From Sipunculus nudus (taxonomy: Eukaryota > Annelida > Sipuncula > Golfingiida > Sipunculidae), in assembly GCA_026874595.1 (NCBI GenBank), contig CM049311.1:52953676-53017675 (forward strand): a DNA stretch of 64,000 nucleotides. The letters are read 5' to 3'. The notes beneath the pieces are model-generated. The model saw only the letters and a program-made list of their open reading frames with translations. It ran no database searches and was not told the origin of the DNA. Each line of letters opens with the position of its first letter. Within the stretch, counting starts at the first letter, position 1. The position numbers and the translations under genes are program-made. Below, piece by piece: positions 48,640 to 59,320 of the stretch.

Positions 48640-50990
48640 TATATATATGTGTGTGTGTGCTGTATAGAAAGAACTGAACCAGGTTTTCTGCAGGCATTTC
48701 ATGACTAATTAGTTTCGTACTCTTCGTGGCACTCTTCAAATGTAGTAGCCTTATAGTTCTGTGAATATCAGTTGCAGGTGTCTATTGTAAAGTCACTGGG
48801 GCCACGATCAGCTGTGTGGTGTCATCCATCTCTGTTGAGGGCCTGCATCTGGAATTTCACTGGTCCGAATGCTGGGGGCTGCGTGTAAGGAAACCCGATA
48901 TTAATATTGTGTTGGTCTGTTCGTTGTCCGGCGCTTGTTCGGCGTGTTGTTATAAGTTCTGCAGCAGGAATTTATGTGCTTGTTACATGCCGTTACAAGT
49001 TCATTTCTTTTGTATAGAGTTGCGAGTTGGGGTTGGTATATAATTAAGTATTTCTCCCAAAGGCATAAATACATCTGTTTGTTGCCGGAGAGTAGGGTTT
49101 TGCACGTTTGAAGATTTTCCACGTTATGTTGTGGTGCACGTTGTTATCTTTAAGTTCCCAGATATATTTACTAAGTTCTGTGCTTTGTTTGTTGGCTGCA
49201 TAAATATATAATATAAAGGAGTTCTGTGTTGAGCCCACGTATGTCTGGTTTGCTTTATAATTGTTGTCTTCAGTGGTAACTGTTACCTGATATATCACTG
49301 ACTCTGTTAGGCATTGTCCGGGTATAAGGCAGTCTGCTGGATTTCTACAGTTGCAATCTTTGGCTGGTGGTGTTTCGCTGTTTTTGGAGGTGATAGTTTT
49401 ATTGTGCCCATCGATGTTCTGTTTTAGGTTGTTCATGCAGCTGTAGCTGATTTTTATGGTGCTGCGGTTGAACAGCTTGTGTAGTAAATGGTTTCGGGGT
49501 AATTCTTCATCAAGCCTTTTTAAGAAATTTCGGCCGATGTTGGTGGCGACATTTTACTGTATGGTGGATTAAACCATTTGATATTTCGCTGTCGTTTTTA
49601 CTTTTGACTGGTGTTACTGTCTGTTTTTGGTGTAAATTTGAGTTGGTACTTGTATCCACATTTTTGGAGTGCTTCTTGATATAAGGTAGTTGCTTGTTAG
49701 AAAGTTTCTTCATCACATGATATTTCGCTTAATCTCTTGTTGATGGAATCTGGGATGCTTTTTATTACTCGCGGTGGATGGTTGGATTTGCGATGTACAT
49801 ATAATGATGTGGTGTTGGGCTTATTGTAAGGTGCGAATTTTCCAGTCGAGAGGTTTAATGTGACGTCGAGGAAGTTGACGATTTTCTTGTTTGCTTCAAT
49901 TGTTATCCTCGGGTTATGGCTCTTAAATATGGCCCCAATGTCTTGTTTTATGTTTTTTTATTTGGCAGGGGATGCTTTTATTAATCAAAGGCCATCGTCC
50001 CTATATAGACCAAAATGTTTGTTGTTTTTTTTGTGATTTTGTACAGTAAGAATGTGCCGACTAGTTCAAAAGTTTCGGCGCCGTCTTAGCTGCCCATTGT
50101 GACATCAAATAGTTCTGATGTAGCCCTTTTCCCCCATGGTTTCTCCGAGTGGTATAATCAGGCTTTCACTGCATGTACGAATATGTTCCGTTCTTCTGGT
50201 GTGATGTTTACATATTTCGAGGCGAAGTCGAGTGCGGCATCCAACATGTTGGCCGTAATTGATGGACAGAAATCTATAACATCAAATGTTATGAAGCAGT
50301 ATTTCTCCTGTGTGATATTGTTGAACCATGATAGAACAGCTGCCGTGTTCTTCCACTGCTTTAGGCCTGAAAATTCTAGGACTTTGTTGTTGATTTTGTC
50401 TAATGGCTGTTTGCTAATCATCCCGACCTCGGGTTTCGATGGGTTTATAAGCCGGCATGTAGGATTATTGGCAAAATTTGGCTTGTGGTCTTTCAGTGTT
50501 ATGAATGCCTCTCGTTTGGCTGTTGTGTTAGTTCTATCATAAAGCTTTAATTAAAGACTCTGTAATATGTTTTGATTCTTGCTCGATAGAGTGGATGACT
50601 GTTTGGCTAACCTTTTTGTAGGTTTTGTTGATGTTCTTCCCTAGTAAGTCTGTATACACTGAAGCCTCTAAATTGTAGAGATTGTTGGTTTTGTCTGCGG
50701 GTAAGAGGAGTTCTTCTGTCGTTCTTATTTTCTTGTTGATGTTGGCTGATAATTGTTTTTGGAAACGACAAACTACATTGCGGAACCTTATTGTTTCAAT
50801 CATCTGTTTTCAAAGTTCGACATTTTCGGTATAGTTGGTAGTGTTTTTCTAGATTTAATCCAAAAAAGTCCGTCTTGTTGTCGCGTTCTATTTTGGCTTC
50901 TGAATTCAAACAGAAGTAGTCTTTCCATCTCGTACGTTTGCAGAGGTATTCCGTTTTCTCAATGAGTTTTCTGTTTTATTCTTTTTTATT
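48640..50990 (-). mobile_element. Penelope-like retroelement (RT + GIY-YIG endonuclease), decayed
   Basis: Read from 50990 downward: LIEKTEYLCKRTRWKDYF, then RFRNVVCRFQKQLS and LLPADKTNNLYNLEASVY, then the RT motif FDVIDFCPSI near 50270. The catalytic box FGLYRDDGL is at about 49988-50014. A linker follows, then a Cys-rich CNCRN...C...C patch, the GIY-YIG endonuclease (VIYQVTV, then TYVGSTQNSF, about 49220-49330) and ELSKYIWELKDNN. The coding end is near 48960 and a non-coding tail runs to about 48640. RT plus C-terminal GIY-YIG defines endonuclease-bearing Penelope-like elements. Frames change at least five times, so the copy is inactive. The non-coding tail carries a hammerhead-like motif. 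Confidence 0.85.
48700..48742 (-). ncRNA. hammerhead-ribozyme-like motif in the Penelope tail
   Basis: Minus strand: stem I strand CAT, core TTGAAGA, stem II GTGC with loop CACGAAGA and GTAC, core GAAA, stem III ACTA-AT-TAGT, then C at the cleavage site, then ATG closing stem I. This fits the type I hammerhead layout (CUGANGA...GAAA...UH) in order and spacing. One conserved base differs (U for C3), which should reduce or abolish cleavage. Penelope-like elements are known to carry minimal hammerheads with a very short stem III, as here. Activity is not implied. Confidence 0.6.
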
Positions 50991-51059
50991 TGGCAGCAGG
51001 AATAGCTCTGGTCATCCATCGAGCACTCTGCAATCAGTGTTTATAATATGACTATATAC

Positions 51060-51061
<2 letters not shown>

Positions 51062-51102
<41 letters not shown>

Positions 51103-51213
51103 GAATATTTTGAATGGTCTGTGAATGAAAATATGAGTACACACACATATTTATTATAATTATAATAATAATAATAATAATAATAATTATTATTATTATT
51201 ATTATTATTATTA
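51062..51213. repeat. (AT)n run and (AAT)n/(ATT)n palindromic microsatellite
   Basis: An AT run at 51062-51102 is followed, after 50 bases, by an AAT repeat that switches into ATT repeats at about 51186, making a long near-perfect palindrome (about 51151-51213) able to form a hairpin or cruciform. Confidence 0.92.
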
Positions 51214-54200
51214 CGGAAATATAACAGAAAGTTTGCAAACTCTTACCAAAGTTAATTATAAATTTGATAGCCTTGATATATTCGATTAAATTTAGTTATT
51301 TACTTAATGACATAAAAATGTTTTTTTTCTGTCTGGGACTGGAAGAAAGCTCTAAAATTTAGAACTGCAGAAATCCAGAATTACAGCCGCACAATTCCAT
51401 TTAAAATGCACAAACAGTAAAAATGTAGGCTGGTTTTGGGTCGTCATCCTTCATAATTCCTGGTCTTGGTCCGTAGAAATTTAACTTATGTTTTGAAATG
51501 TCAGTAATTTCGGTGGTGCGACCACAGATTAGAAAACTCATGAATTACCGTCACTCCTTAAACCAACGGTTGTTGTGCTAAAACTGTTGATTTCGGTGAG
51601 TTTTTTTTGTGGCGATGACATTGTCATATTATCAGGAATAAGATTGAAACAGCAGAATTTTAAGGCTAAATAGGTTAAAGCACAACATTTTAAAGGAAAT
51701 CGTACCAAAATTGTATTATTTTAACGAAAGACGAAAATCAAAATAAAAATGTTGATGCGGGGGGGGGGGGGGGGGGAATTGACGTGGGCGGTGCCTGAGA
51801 ACCATATCTTTTATTTTTTTTGCATGAACTGGATATGGTGCATAAACGTATGGAAACAATACAGGTATATGGTTTTTTTTTTTTTTTTTTTACTATTTTA
51901 TATTATTGTATAATGGAAGTGTCTTTATATTAATAAATAAATAATTTTGATTTATTTTTTTAGGGATGTTCATTATGTTTATAGTTTATAATTTAATTGT
52001 TTTATTACCATAAAGATATATGATGAAAAGTATATGCATATGGGTATATTTGTATGTTTTTGCATTGTGAGCGCCATCTGGTAAGATACATGTGTACGTT
52101 GTTTGTATATATTAACGTGAATAAATTGATTTTAATAAACATTAATAAAAAAGGTAGAGATATATAAAGTACAGTGAAGTACAGAGAAAAAACTCTCTAA
52201 CGTACAAAAGTGTTGCCAACTTGTCTAATTGGAAGGCCAAAAGTTCTTTATTAACGCTTTCAGACTTTCAGACCGCTTTTGTAATGTAAGGACAATGACC
52301 CTGGTACATATGTCGCCTAAAACCTGTTAAGGAAACCTAATAACAACAGATTACCCAATCGTGATCAGCATAAAATTTTGACGTTCATCAATTTTGTATG
52401 TTTTAGATACACATGATTGCAGGCAATGCTTTAGCAAAACTCGTAGGTTTTACCCGGCAGTGATCCATGATGATTTATTTACTGTTTAGTTTTAATCATT
52501 TGAACCAAAGAATAAAACTATCCCCAGGTGACAGTGAGCTTAATGAATATCCTCCAAAAACTGAATAACTGACACGCAATTACCAATGAATGATGAATGA
52601 TAAGCAGTATCTACACTTTGATCATCACGGACCATTAATCCTCCAACACAAAACCTTGAGCCACATCTCATTACAGACGCCATGTGTCATCTTTGTTGTC
52701 ATCAGATGCTTTTTTTCTGCTCAATCCTGCAAACTGGGTACACAGTAACTGTGTATGTCTTGTTTATAAATAAAAACGACACGTGATGATAAAAAGTGAC
52801 TGCGTGAAGACATTATGTCCGTCGGTAATTTTTATTTTTAGTTTTTGCACATGTAATTGGCCTGAAGGAAACATGGAGGAAGCCATTTCGCTCACTTGTC
52901 ATATCTTAATAAAAGTTTATTTTCATACATGTTTATATCCTTTTAGCTGACTTGCTGTTTTTCAAATAACAGTGCGGGTGATTTGTTCAGTTGGTCGGAA
53001 ATGTGAAGCAATGTATGATAAGACATCATTTGCAGGTTGGATATTATACAAAGTTTTATGGATTACTTAAATCAGAAAAAGTACAAAAAAAAGTGTGACC
53101 ACAATTTTTTTGTACTACAATGGTAAACAGTACCGAGCGCATTATAAATCCATTTATATGTTTCCTGATAAAACATATACAATGAACCCGCCTTGCGACC
53201 ACCCCGGAGTTACGACCATTTTTTCTAGGTCCTAAATTTATGTTACAAGTCACTAAGAATTTAACAAATACTATCATGTAACAAATACTACCAACACCAA
53301 ATTATGTCCACTTTGGTCAGTCCCGAAGGTGCATGGTGATAATGATGGGGTTCCACAGTTTATCGTATTTTGAATGGTACTAATCTAAATGACGTCTATT
53401 TAAAAGCGAAGGTCAATAACAATCGAGCCTGTTGATGACAGGCCTGAAAAACGTGACTGATTGTGTCAGCATGTTGTGTTCAGGGAGCCTTGCAGTTCGT
53501 TATTTCTAGTTCCTCGACAGCTCTGGGGCTTCACAAGCATCTGTCGTGATAACTCTCTGTCATTAAAGCACAAAAAAGTCAGTCATGGATAAAAACGGAG
53601 GTGTTACTGGATGGTCCATCCGTGTATCTACTACTAGTAGATATCAGACAAGTTCAAACTGATTTCCCAATAAAACAGAAGCATTGGTGCTTTTCAGTGT
53701 ATGAGCCCCTCTGTTGATAAGCTTTTAACGTTTAAATAAGTCTCATTATTTAGACAAGTAATCAAATAAAGAAGAGTCATTTTTCTGAATCTGCTTTTAA
53801 ATTTGTTATCTTTTTACATTATTAACAGTAAGACTTGTGTTTCATTGTGTCGCTTTTGCTTAATGATGGTTGCACAGTTTCCATGAAATTGTCGCCCTTA
53901 TATTGCTTCAACATACCAAGTTCGTGCTTCAAATTGTTGGCAATCAATACGTAAATTTTACACCTGTTTGGCGACTGACGTGGTCAGTTTATTTCATCTC
54001 CCATGACCCGGACTTGAACCAGTCATGGACAGTGTGGCTCACGCATCTAGGATACGAGTTATCACAATCACAAGGGCCGTAACGTAGCTGTCATTTATTG
54101 GTCTTTGAAATCGGGAAGGATGGTGACAGATATTAAAAAAAGATGTCAGAGATGTCTTAATTTAATTTTTATGATCTCTCAATATCACGAAAAGAATTAG

Positions 54201-54615
54201 TAATAATGGATTTTGACGTATGGAATGCTCCAGACAAGACGTGGCGTTAAAGATCTATCTGTACTAACAGATCGTCCAGCCACTAGTCAACGTCAGAAAA
54301 GTATACTCCGACATATAATGACGATAATGAATCACTTCTAAGTAAATAATAAAAAGCCAGGGGCAATAAACGTTATTCTATAGAATATGAATGCAGAACA
54401 TATAATTATGAGGTAAAAATGCAAACTTTCATGGATGTATATAAGTCCCGCGCCTTGATTTCAGACGTCTGTCCACAACATGGATGCCTGTATCGGCCCC
54501 TCTTGGGTGTCCGCTATAGACGGGTTTCAGCACAATAAAACTGAAAAGGTATTTTAATGGAGACCTCCTACGCCGAAAGCAATGGGTACTGTGATCAATG
54601 AGTTATTATATGTGT

Positions 54616-54618
<3 letters not shown>
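51214..54618. other. AT-rich intergenic region
   Basis: No supported gene in 3.4 kb. A run of exactly 18 G is at 51759-51776 and a T22-type run near 51871. A small imperfect palindrome (TCTACTACTAGTAGA) is near 53627. Confidence 0.55.

Positions 54619-54650
<32 letters not shown>
54619..54650. repeat. (GA)n microsatellite
   Basis: An uninterrupted GA run of about 32 bases. The Arg-Glu open frame across it is a by-product. Confidence 0.95.
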
Positions 54651-54653
<3 letters not shown>

Positions 54654-55221
54654 AGGCAACAAAAAAAAAAAGGCTAAAGGAAGATGAACCTCATCCACTC
54701 TCACTACATATTCGCGTTACTTTCATTTTGTTTTATATTGAGTCGGTATATGTCTTCATACGGTGGTCATTTACAATTCCTTTTGGCGGGCGGGCTAGGC
54801 TTTGTCTGGATTCAAACAGGGCACACAAAAATTTTAAAGAAATATAAAAAAAAAACCTGTGGGAATAATAAAATAAAGATCTTTGCTGAACCGGCCATCA
54901 CCTCGCCGCTTAGACAGATGTCGTTAATTGAAATCGTGTGCAGTGTCTGATCCTAGTGTGCTTTTGAACGTGGATATAAGAACGAGATCGTATATATGTT
55001 TACGTGTTATCGAAGATTTTCAGCTGGCGAGTGACGATGAGATCCCTTAGACATAATACTTGATACAATGCGATAGAGATGATACATTAATAAAAACGGC
55101 ATGGAGGCAAGTCTTTTTTGTGGATTACCACCTGCTCAGAGCGTTCACAGTCTTCACTTGATCAGCAGTGAGTTGATCCGCATGGTTCTCCTCTGCTCTT
55201 ATCTGGTTAAAAGTCCTTCGA
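54651..55221. other. intergenic, nothing recognised
   Basis: AT-rich sequence with A-runs and no supported open frame. Confidence 0.55.
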
Positions 55222-58200
55222 CCGATCCTGGATTTTTTTTAAATTTTGTTGCACCCCCCCCCCCCCCCCCGCCGTCATTTTTAGGTTTGATGCCATTTTC
55301 TGTTTAAGTAATTAATAGAGATCATATTCCAAAACATTATCCCCCTGGAAATGTGCCAAAAGGCTTGAAATCGGCAATTTTATAAACTAAGCTCGATGTA
55401 TATATTTTTTTTTATATAAATATAAATAAAAAACATATGGGTTTGTGTCCAAGGTTCACTCATCGATATTGTTATGTAGGGAGATGTGCAGATGTGTTTA
55501 ATTCAATCTGAGCTACAACGTTTCCTAATTTTGATGTGCTGAATCCATTACAAATAAATTCGAAACTCTGTTTCAAATTTTTAAGATTCAAATTTTAAAA
55601 TTAAAGGTTTCAAATATAAACAGGCATATACATTTAAAATCCTACTGTTATTTTGGATATAATGAGGCAAGATTAAACATAATCATCAATTTGATGAGCC
55701 AAATGAAATAAACACGTTAGTATTGTCATTCAACTTAATTTAAGCCTTAAAGTTTACAATTTTAAGCCACGTAAAGTAATTAAATAAGTGATTATTTGTT
55801 TGTAATAATGGTATTTATAAGCTTTTGCGGCCGAGTAAAAACTTTGATGTATACATTCATTCCATATAAACCGCATGGGGCAATTTGTATGTATTTTCTT
55901 TCATTCGACTAAATGAAGTGACAAATATAAATCTTTAGTTTTAATATGAATTTTTAAAATGAAATTTAAAAAGAATTTCACAGAATTTCAAAGTCTTAAT
56001 GGCATTGTAAAAAAAATCTCAGCAGATTCAGTTACAATATAAAATTGATGAAAATGTCCAATGAAATAATAGCTTTCATCACATTTCTGCTTTGCATCCT
56101 TAAACTTGTAGCATTTAGAATACATGTTATTTATGTTTTATATGTTTTGCGACCCAGGCATTACGTGAGAAAGGTAACACTAAAATCAAGAGTATGAAGT
56201 GGCGCCTCATAAGCAATATCTTTAACAACCCGTCCCTAAAGTTTGAAAAAAAGACAACCAAACTTGGGAAACCCTTTTTTGGCTGAAACCACTGGAAGGA
56301 GAGGTAATTTTAATTTCATGAAAGAAATCTGAAAATGAGCATTCTCATGCAGTGTTGTAATTTTAACATAACATAGATAACAGTAGAAGTGCTACTCATA
56401 ATTTTGAAATTAAAACATTTAAATTAGATTTTATTTTCGTCAGAGAGACTGGCACTTCTGACTCCGTCATTCTAATTTTAACTAAAAACACTTTTTCTTT
56501 ATATTTTGTTGAAACCTCCTCGGACAAGTCAAATTTTTTCTATATTTACCAGGCAATGAGTATTCCGCGAGACTTGGACAGAATACCTTTTTTTTATTTT
56601 TCCATTCCTTTTACATTTTGGAATAAAATATTGTGTTGTCTGCACAATGTTTTAATATTCTTAGTTTAATGTATTTAAAGTTGAATTTTTTATTCTTACT
56701 GTATACTTTTTAAAGGCCAGAATTCAACAGAATCCAAGCCTTAATCCTGATTTATATTTTGAACATACAGAATAACAACTAATGAACAGGCAGCCCATTC
56801 ATTTGATTAATTAAATAACTATACACCTGTTCATATCTTAGACAAAGTCCTAAGTTGGATCAGGTGGTCTTGGTGGATGTAAACTTGGTATGACTGAAGA
56901 GGCAGTCATTGTTATTTGGAAATCAGGACTTTGGCTTACATGATCGGGGTTTGGCAAAACCTAGGATTTGGTCAGGATGATTTGATAAATCTAAACGTTT
57001 TCAGAAATGTCTAGACATAAATGATTTTCGTATAATTTATGAGCCAAGTTTACAAAACGATTCTGAAGTACTGGTCAGTCTGAGTGGCGATTGATTGAGA
57101 GATATGCAGGTCAAGAAAATCCTGAAATAATTACTATTTAAAGGCAATTTCAATTTGCTGGATATTTGAGAGATAATGCCTCTTCTTAAGTCTCAAACCG
57201 TATTTTTGTAGAAAAATTTGTACGCCTTTTACTCTTGGAGACAATGGGAAACTTAATTGCGTCACATATCATTCGGTCAGTATTGAGAAATATTTGTATT
57301 TATTTCAAATAAAGAAAGGATTAAATGGTGAAATTTTCAGCGCATGGTTATACATGACAGATGACACTATTTTTTTGTTTATAAACATATTACCTGGCTA
57401 CGATGGCTTAATCCTTTTACAAATTACTATAAAATCAAGAAAACGTTTGATATTTTAAAACTAGGAGTTAATGGTTAAAGCTTAACATATACCGTCATTT
57501 AATTTTTAACTATGCACCTCTGGATCAGGCAGCTTTTGTCACATGAAACCAACGGCCTGAAAAACTGTTCTACTCTGAATGCTTACTTAAACTTATATTT
57601 ATTAAATCGAAATTTCAGGTTTTAAATTTGATAAACTATTTCTAACGAAAATAGAAAATACAAATTAGATAATGTTTCAGTGGAAGAATTACAATAGAGT
57701 TTTGCTGACATGTCGGGCACAATGCAAAATAAACTAAAAATGCTAACGTATACATTTAATATATACATATTTTAGAACTTTTCAAGAACAATTTGAAGAG
57801 TAAAACGACAGGTAGGTGTAACTTTTACAAGACATTTAACTAGAATTAAATTAAAATGTGTTTTAAAAGATTAAAATAAATGTCCTTGCTGGCTTTAATC
57901 AAGACGTGTACATCTCACATGTGCATCTTTTAAATTTAAACGCTCTATGTTTTCAGTTTTACATCCGGAGTATTACGTCACTAAGCATGTCATTGGTTTC
58001 ATAATTTTGTAATATTATGACTTATTGTATCACCGTTTTTTCGCAATATGACATTAAAACATGCCCGTGCCCTTTGCGCTTGAAAGGTATTGCTATCCTA
58101 CTGGTTTAAATAATGAAATTAATATATATAAACGTATGCAAAATTTTTAAATCAAACCAAGAGAAGCATAAATGCACTATATTTGGCTGTAAACAGAAAA

Positions 58201-59320
58201 TCTTATTGTCCAAAAATATATATTTAAGACTTACCTCATCATATTTTATGCAAAATGTCATAACAACTAAAAATTTTCAAACTTATTTACTATTTTTCTT
58301 ACTTTAAATAAAACTTAAGGGTTTAAGTAAAATGTTTCAATTAAAACTTAACTTTAATCAAATTTAGAAAAATAACAATGAATCCCCATGTCGTTTCAGT
58401 GGAATAGGCCCACCAAAATTTCGATGGGCTACAGCCAAAAAAATATAAACGTTTTGTTTTATATTTGTTTAATTCAATAAACTATCGTCAAAAATAGTTG
58501 TAAAAATTCAAAACGAGACTTGCAACTAAATTGATAATATTATTCGACTTAGTTGATCAAATTGATGGTTAGGACTTATTTGCCTGTTTTTCCCCCAAGA
58601 AACAGCTAGGTTTTAAAATTATGTGCAAATTTATGTTTATATTCATATTTTATTCATTTTAAAGTTCGTAACAAAACTAAAATTATATTTGCAACTTCAT
58701 TTAAGTCGAGTTAAAGTAAACACAAATTGCCCCATGTCATTCAAGTTTTACTCCGTCGCAAAAGCTGATGTATACTCTAATAATAAACAAATTATCACTT
58801 ATTTAATCAAATTTAAGCAGCCTAAATCGTACACTTTGAGTCTTAAGATGAGCTGAAGGACAAAAAGTTTTTATTCCATTTGGCTCTTCAAATTGATGAT
58901 AAGAACTAATCTTACCACTTTATTCCCAAAATAACTGTAAGGTTTTAAAAATTATATGCTTTTTATATTTTAAACGTTTAACTTTAAAATTTGAAGGGGA
59001 AAACATTGAAATATAGCTTTGAATTAAATTTAATGGATTCAGCACATCAAAATTAGGCAAACGTATGCTTTCATTGCACTTAGCACTATACATTGTCCAG
59101 ATATCATTTTCCAAGTGGAGCCAAATAATATTATAATAAAAATATCTGTACCGAGGTAAGTTTACAAAATTGCTGATTTCAAGCCTTTTGAACACTTTTC
59201 CAGAGGGGAAGTGTTTTGAAACATGATCTCTATAAATTACCATAACAGAAAATAGCATCAAACGTAATAATGACGGGGGGGGGGGGGGGTGCAGCAAATT
59301 CAACATTTAGGACCCTTATG
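55222..59320. mobile_element. ~4.1 kb element with long inverted arms (foldback-like)
   Basis: The left arm (about 55222-55960) and the reverse complement of the right arm (about 59320-58640) align through many shared phrases in order: gcaccccc run, GTTTGATGC then ATTTTCTGTT, ATAGAGATCAT, CAAAAGGCTTGAAATC, AATTTTGATGTGCTGAATCC, ATCAATTTGA, TAAATAAGTGAT, AGCTTTTGCG and CATGGGGCAATTTGT. The tips carry C17 (55254-55270) and G15 (59275-59289). The middle 2.7 kb has no credible open frame. Long inverted arms around a non-coding core suggest a non-autonomous foldback-type DNA element. A target duplication was not found. Confidence 0.7.

Noticed and set aside
53940-54082. Minus-strand tRNA-like B box (GGTTCAAGTCC) suggesting a SINE head
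   Set aside because: The A box is poor, the arms do not fold into a cloverleaf, and no tail or second copy was found.
54617-54847. Arg-Glu repeat open frame
   Set aside because: By-product of the GA microsatellite.
58920-59306. 128-residue minus-strand open frame with a proline run
   Set aside because: It lies in the right arm of the foldback-like element; the matching left arm does not keep the frame, and the prolines come from the oligo-C run.
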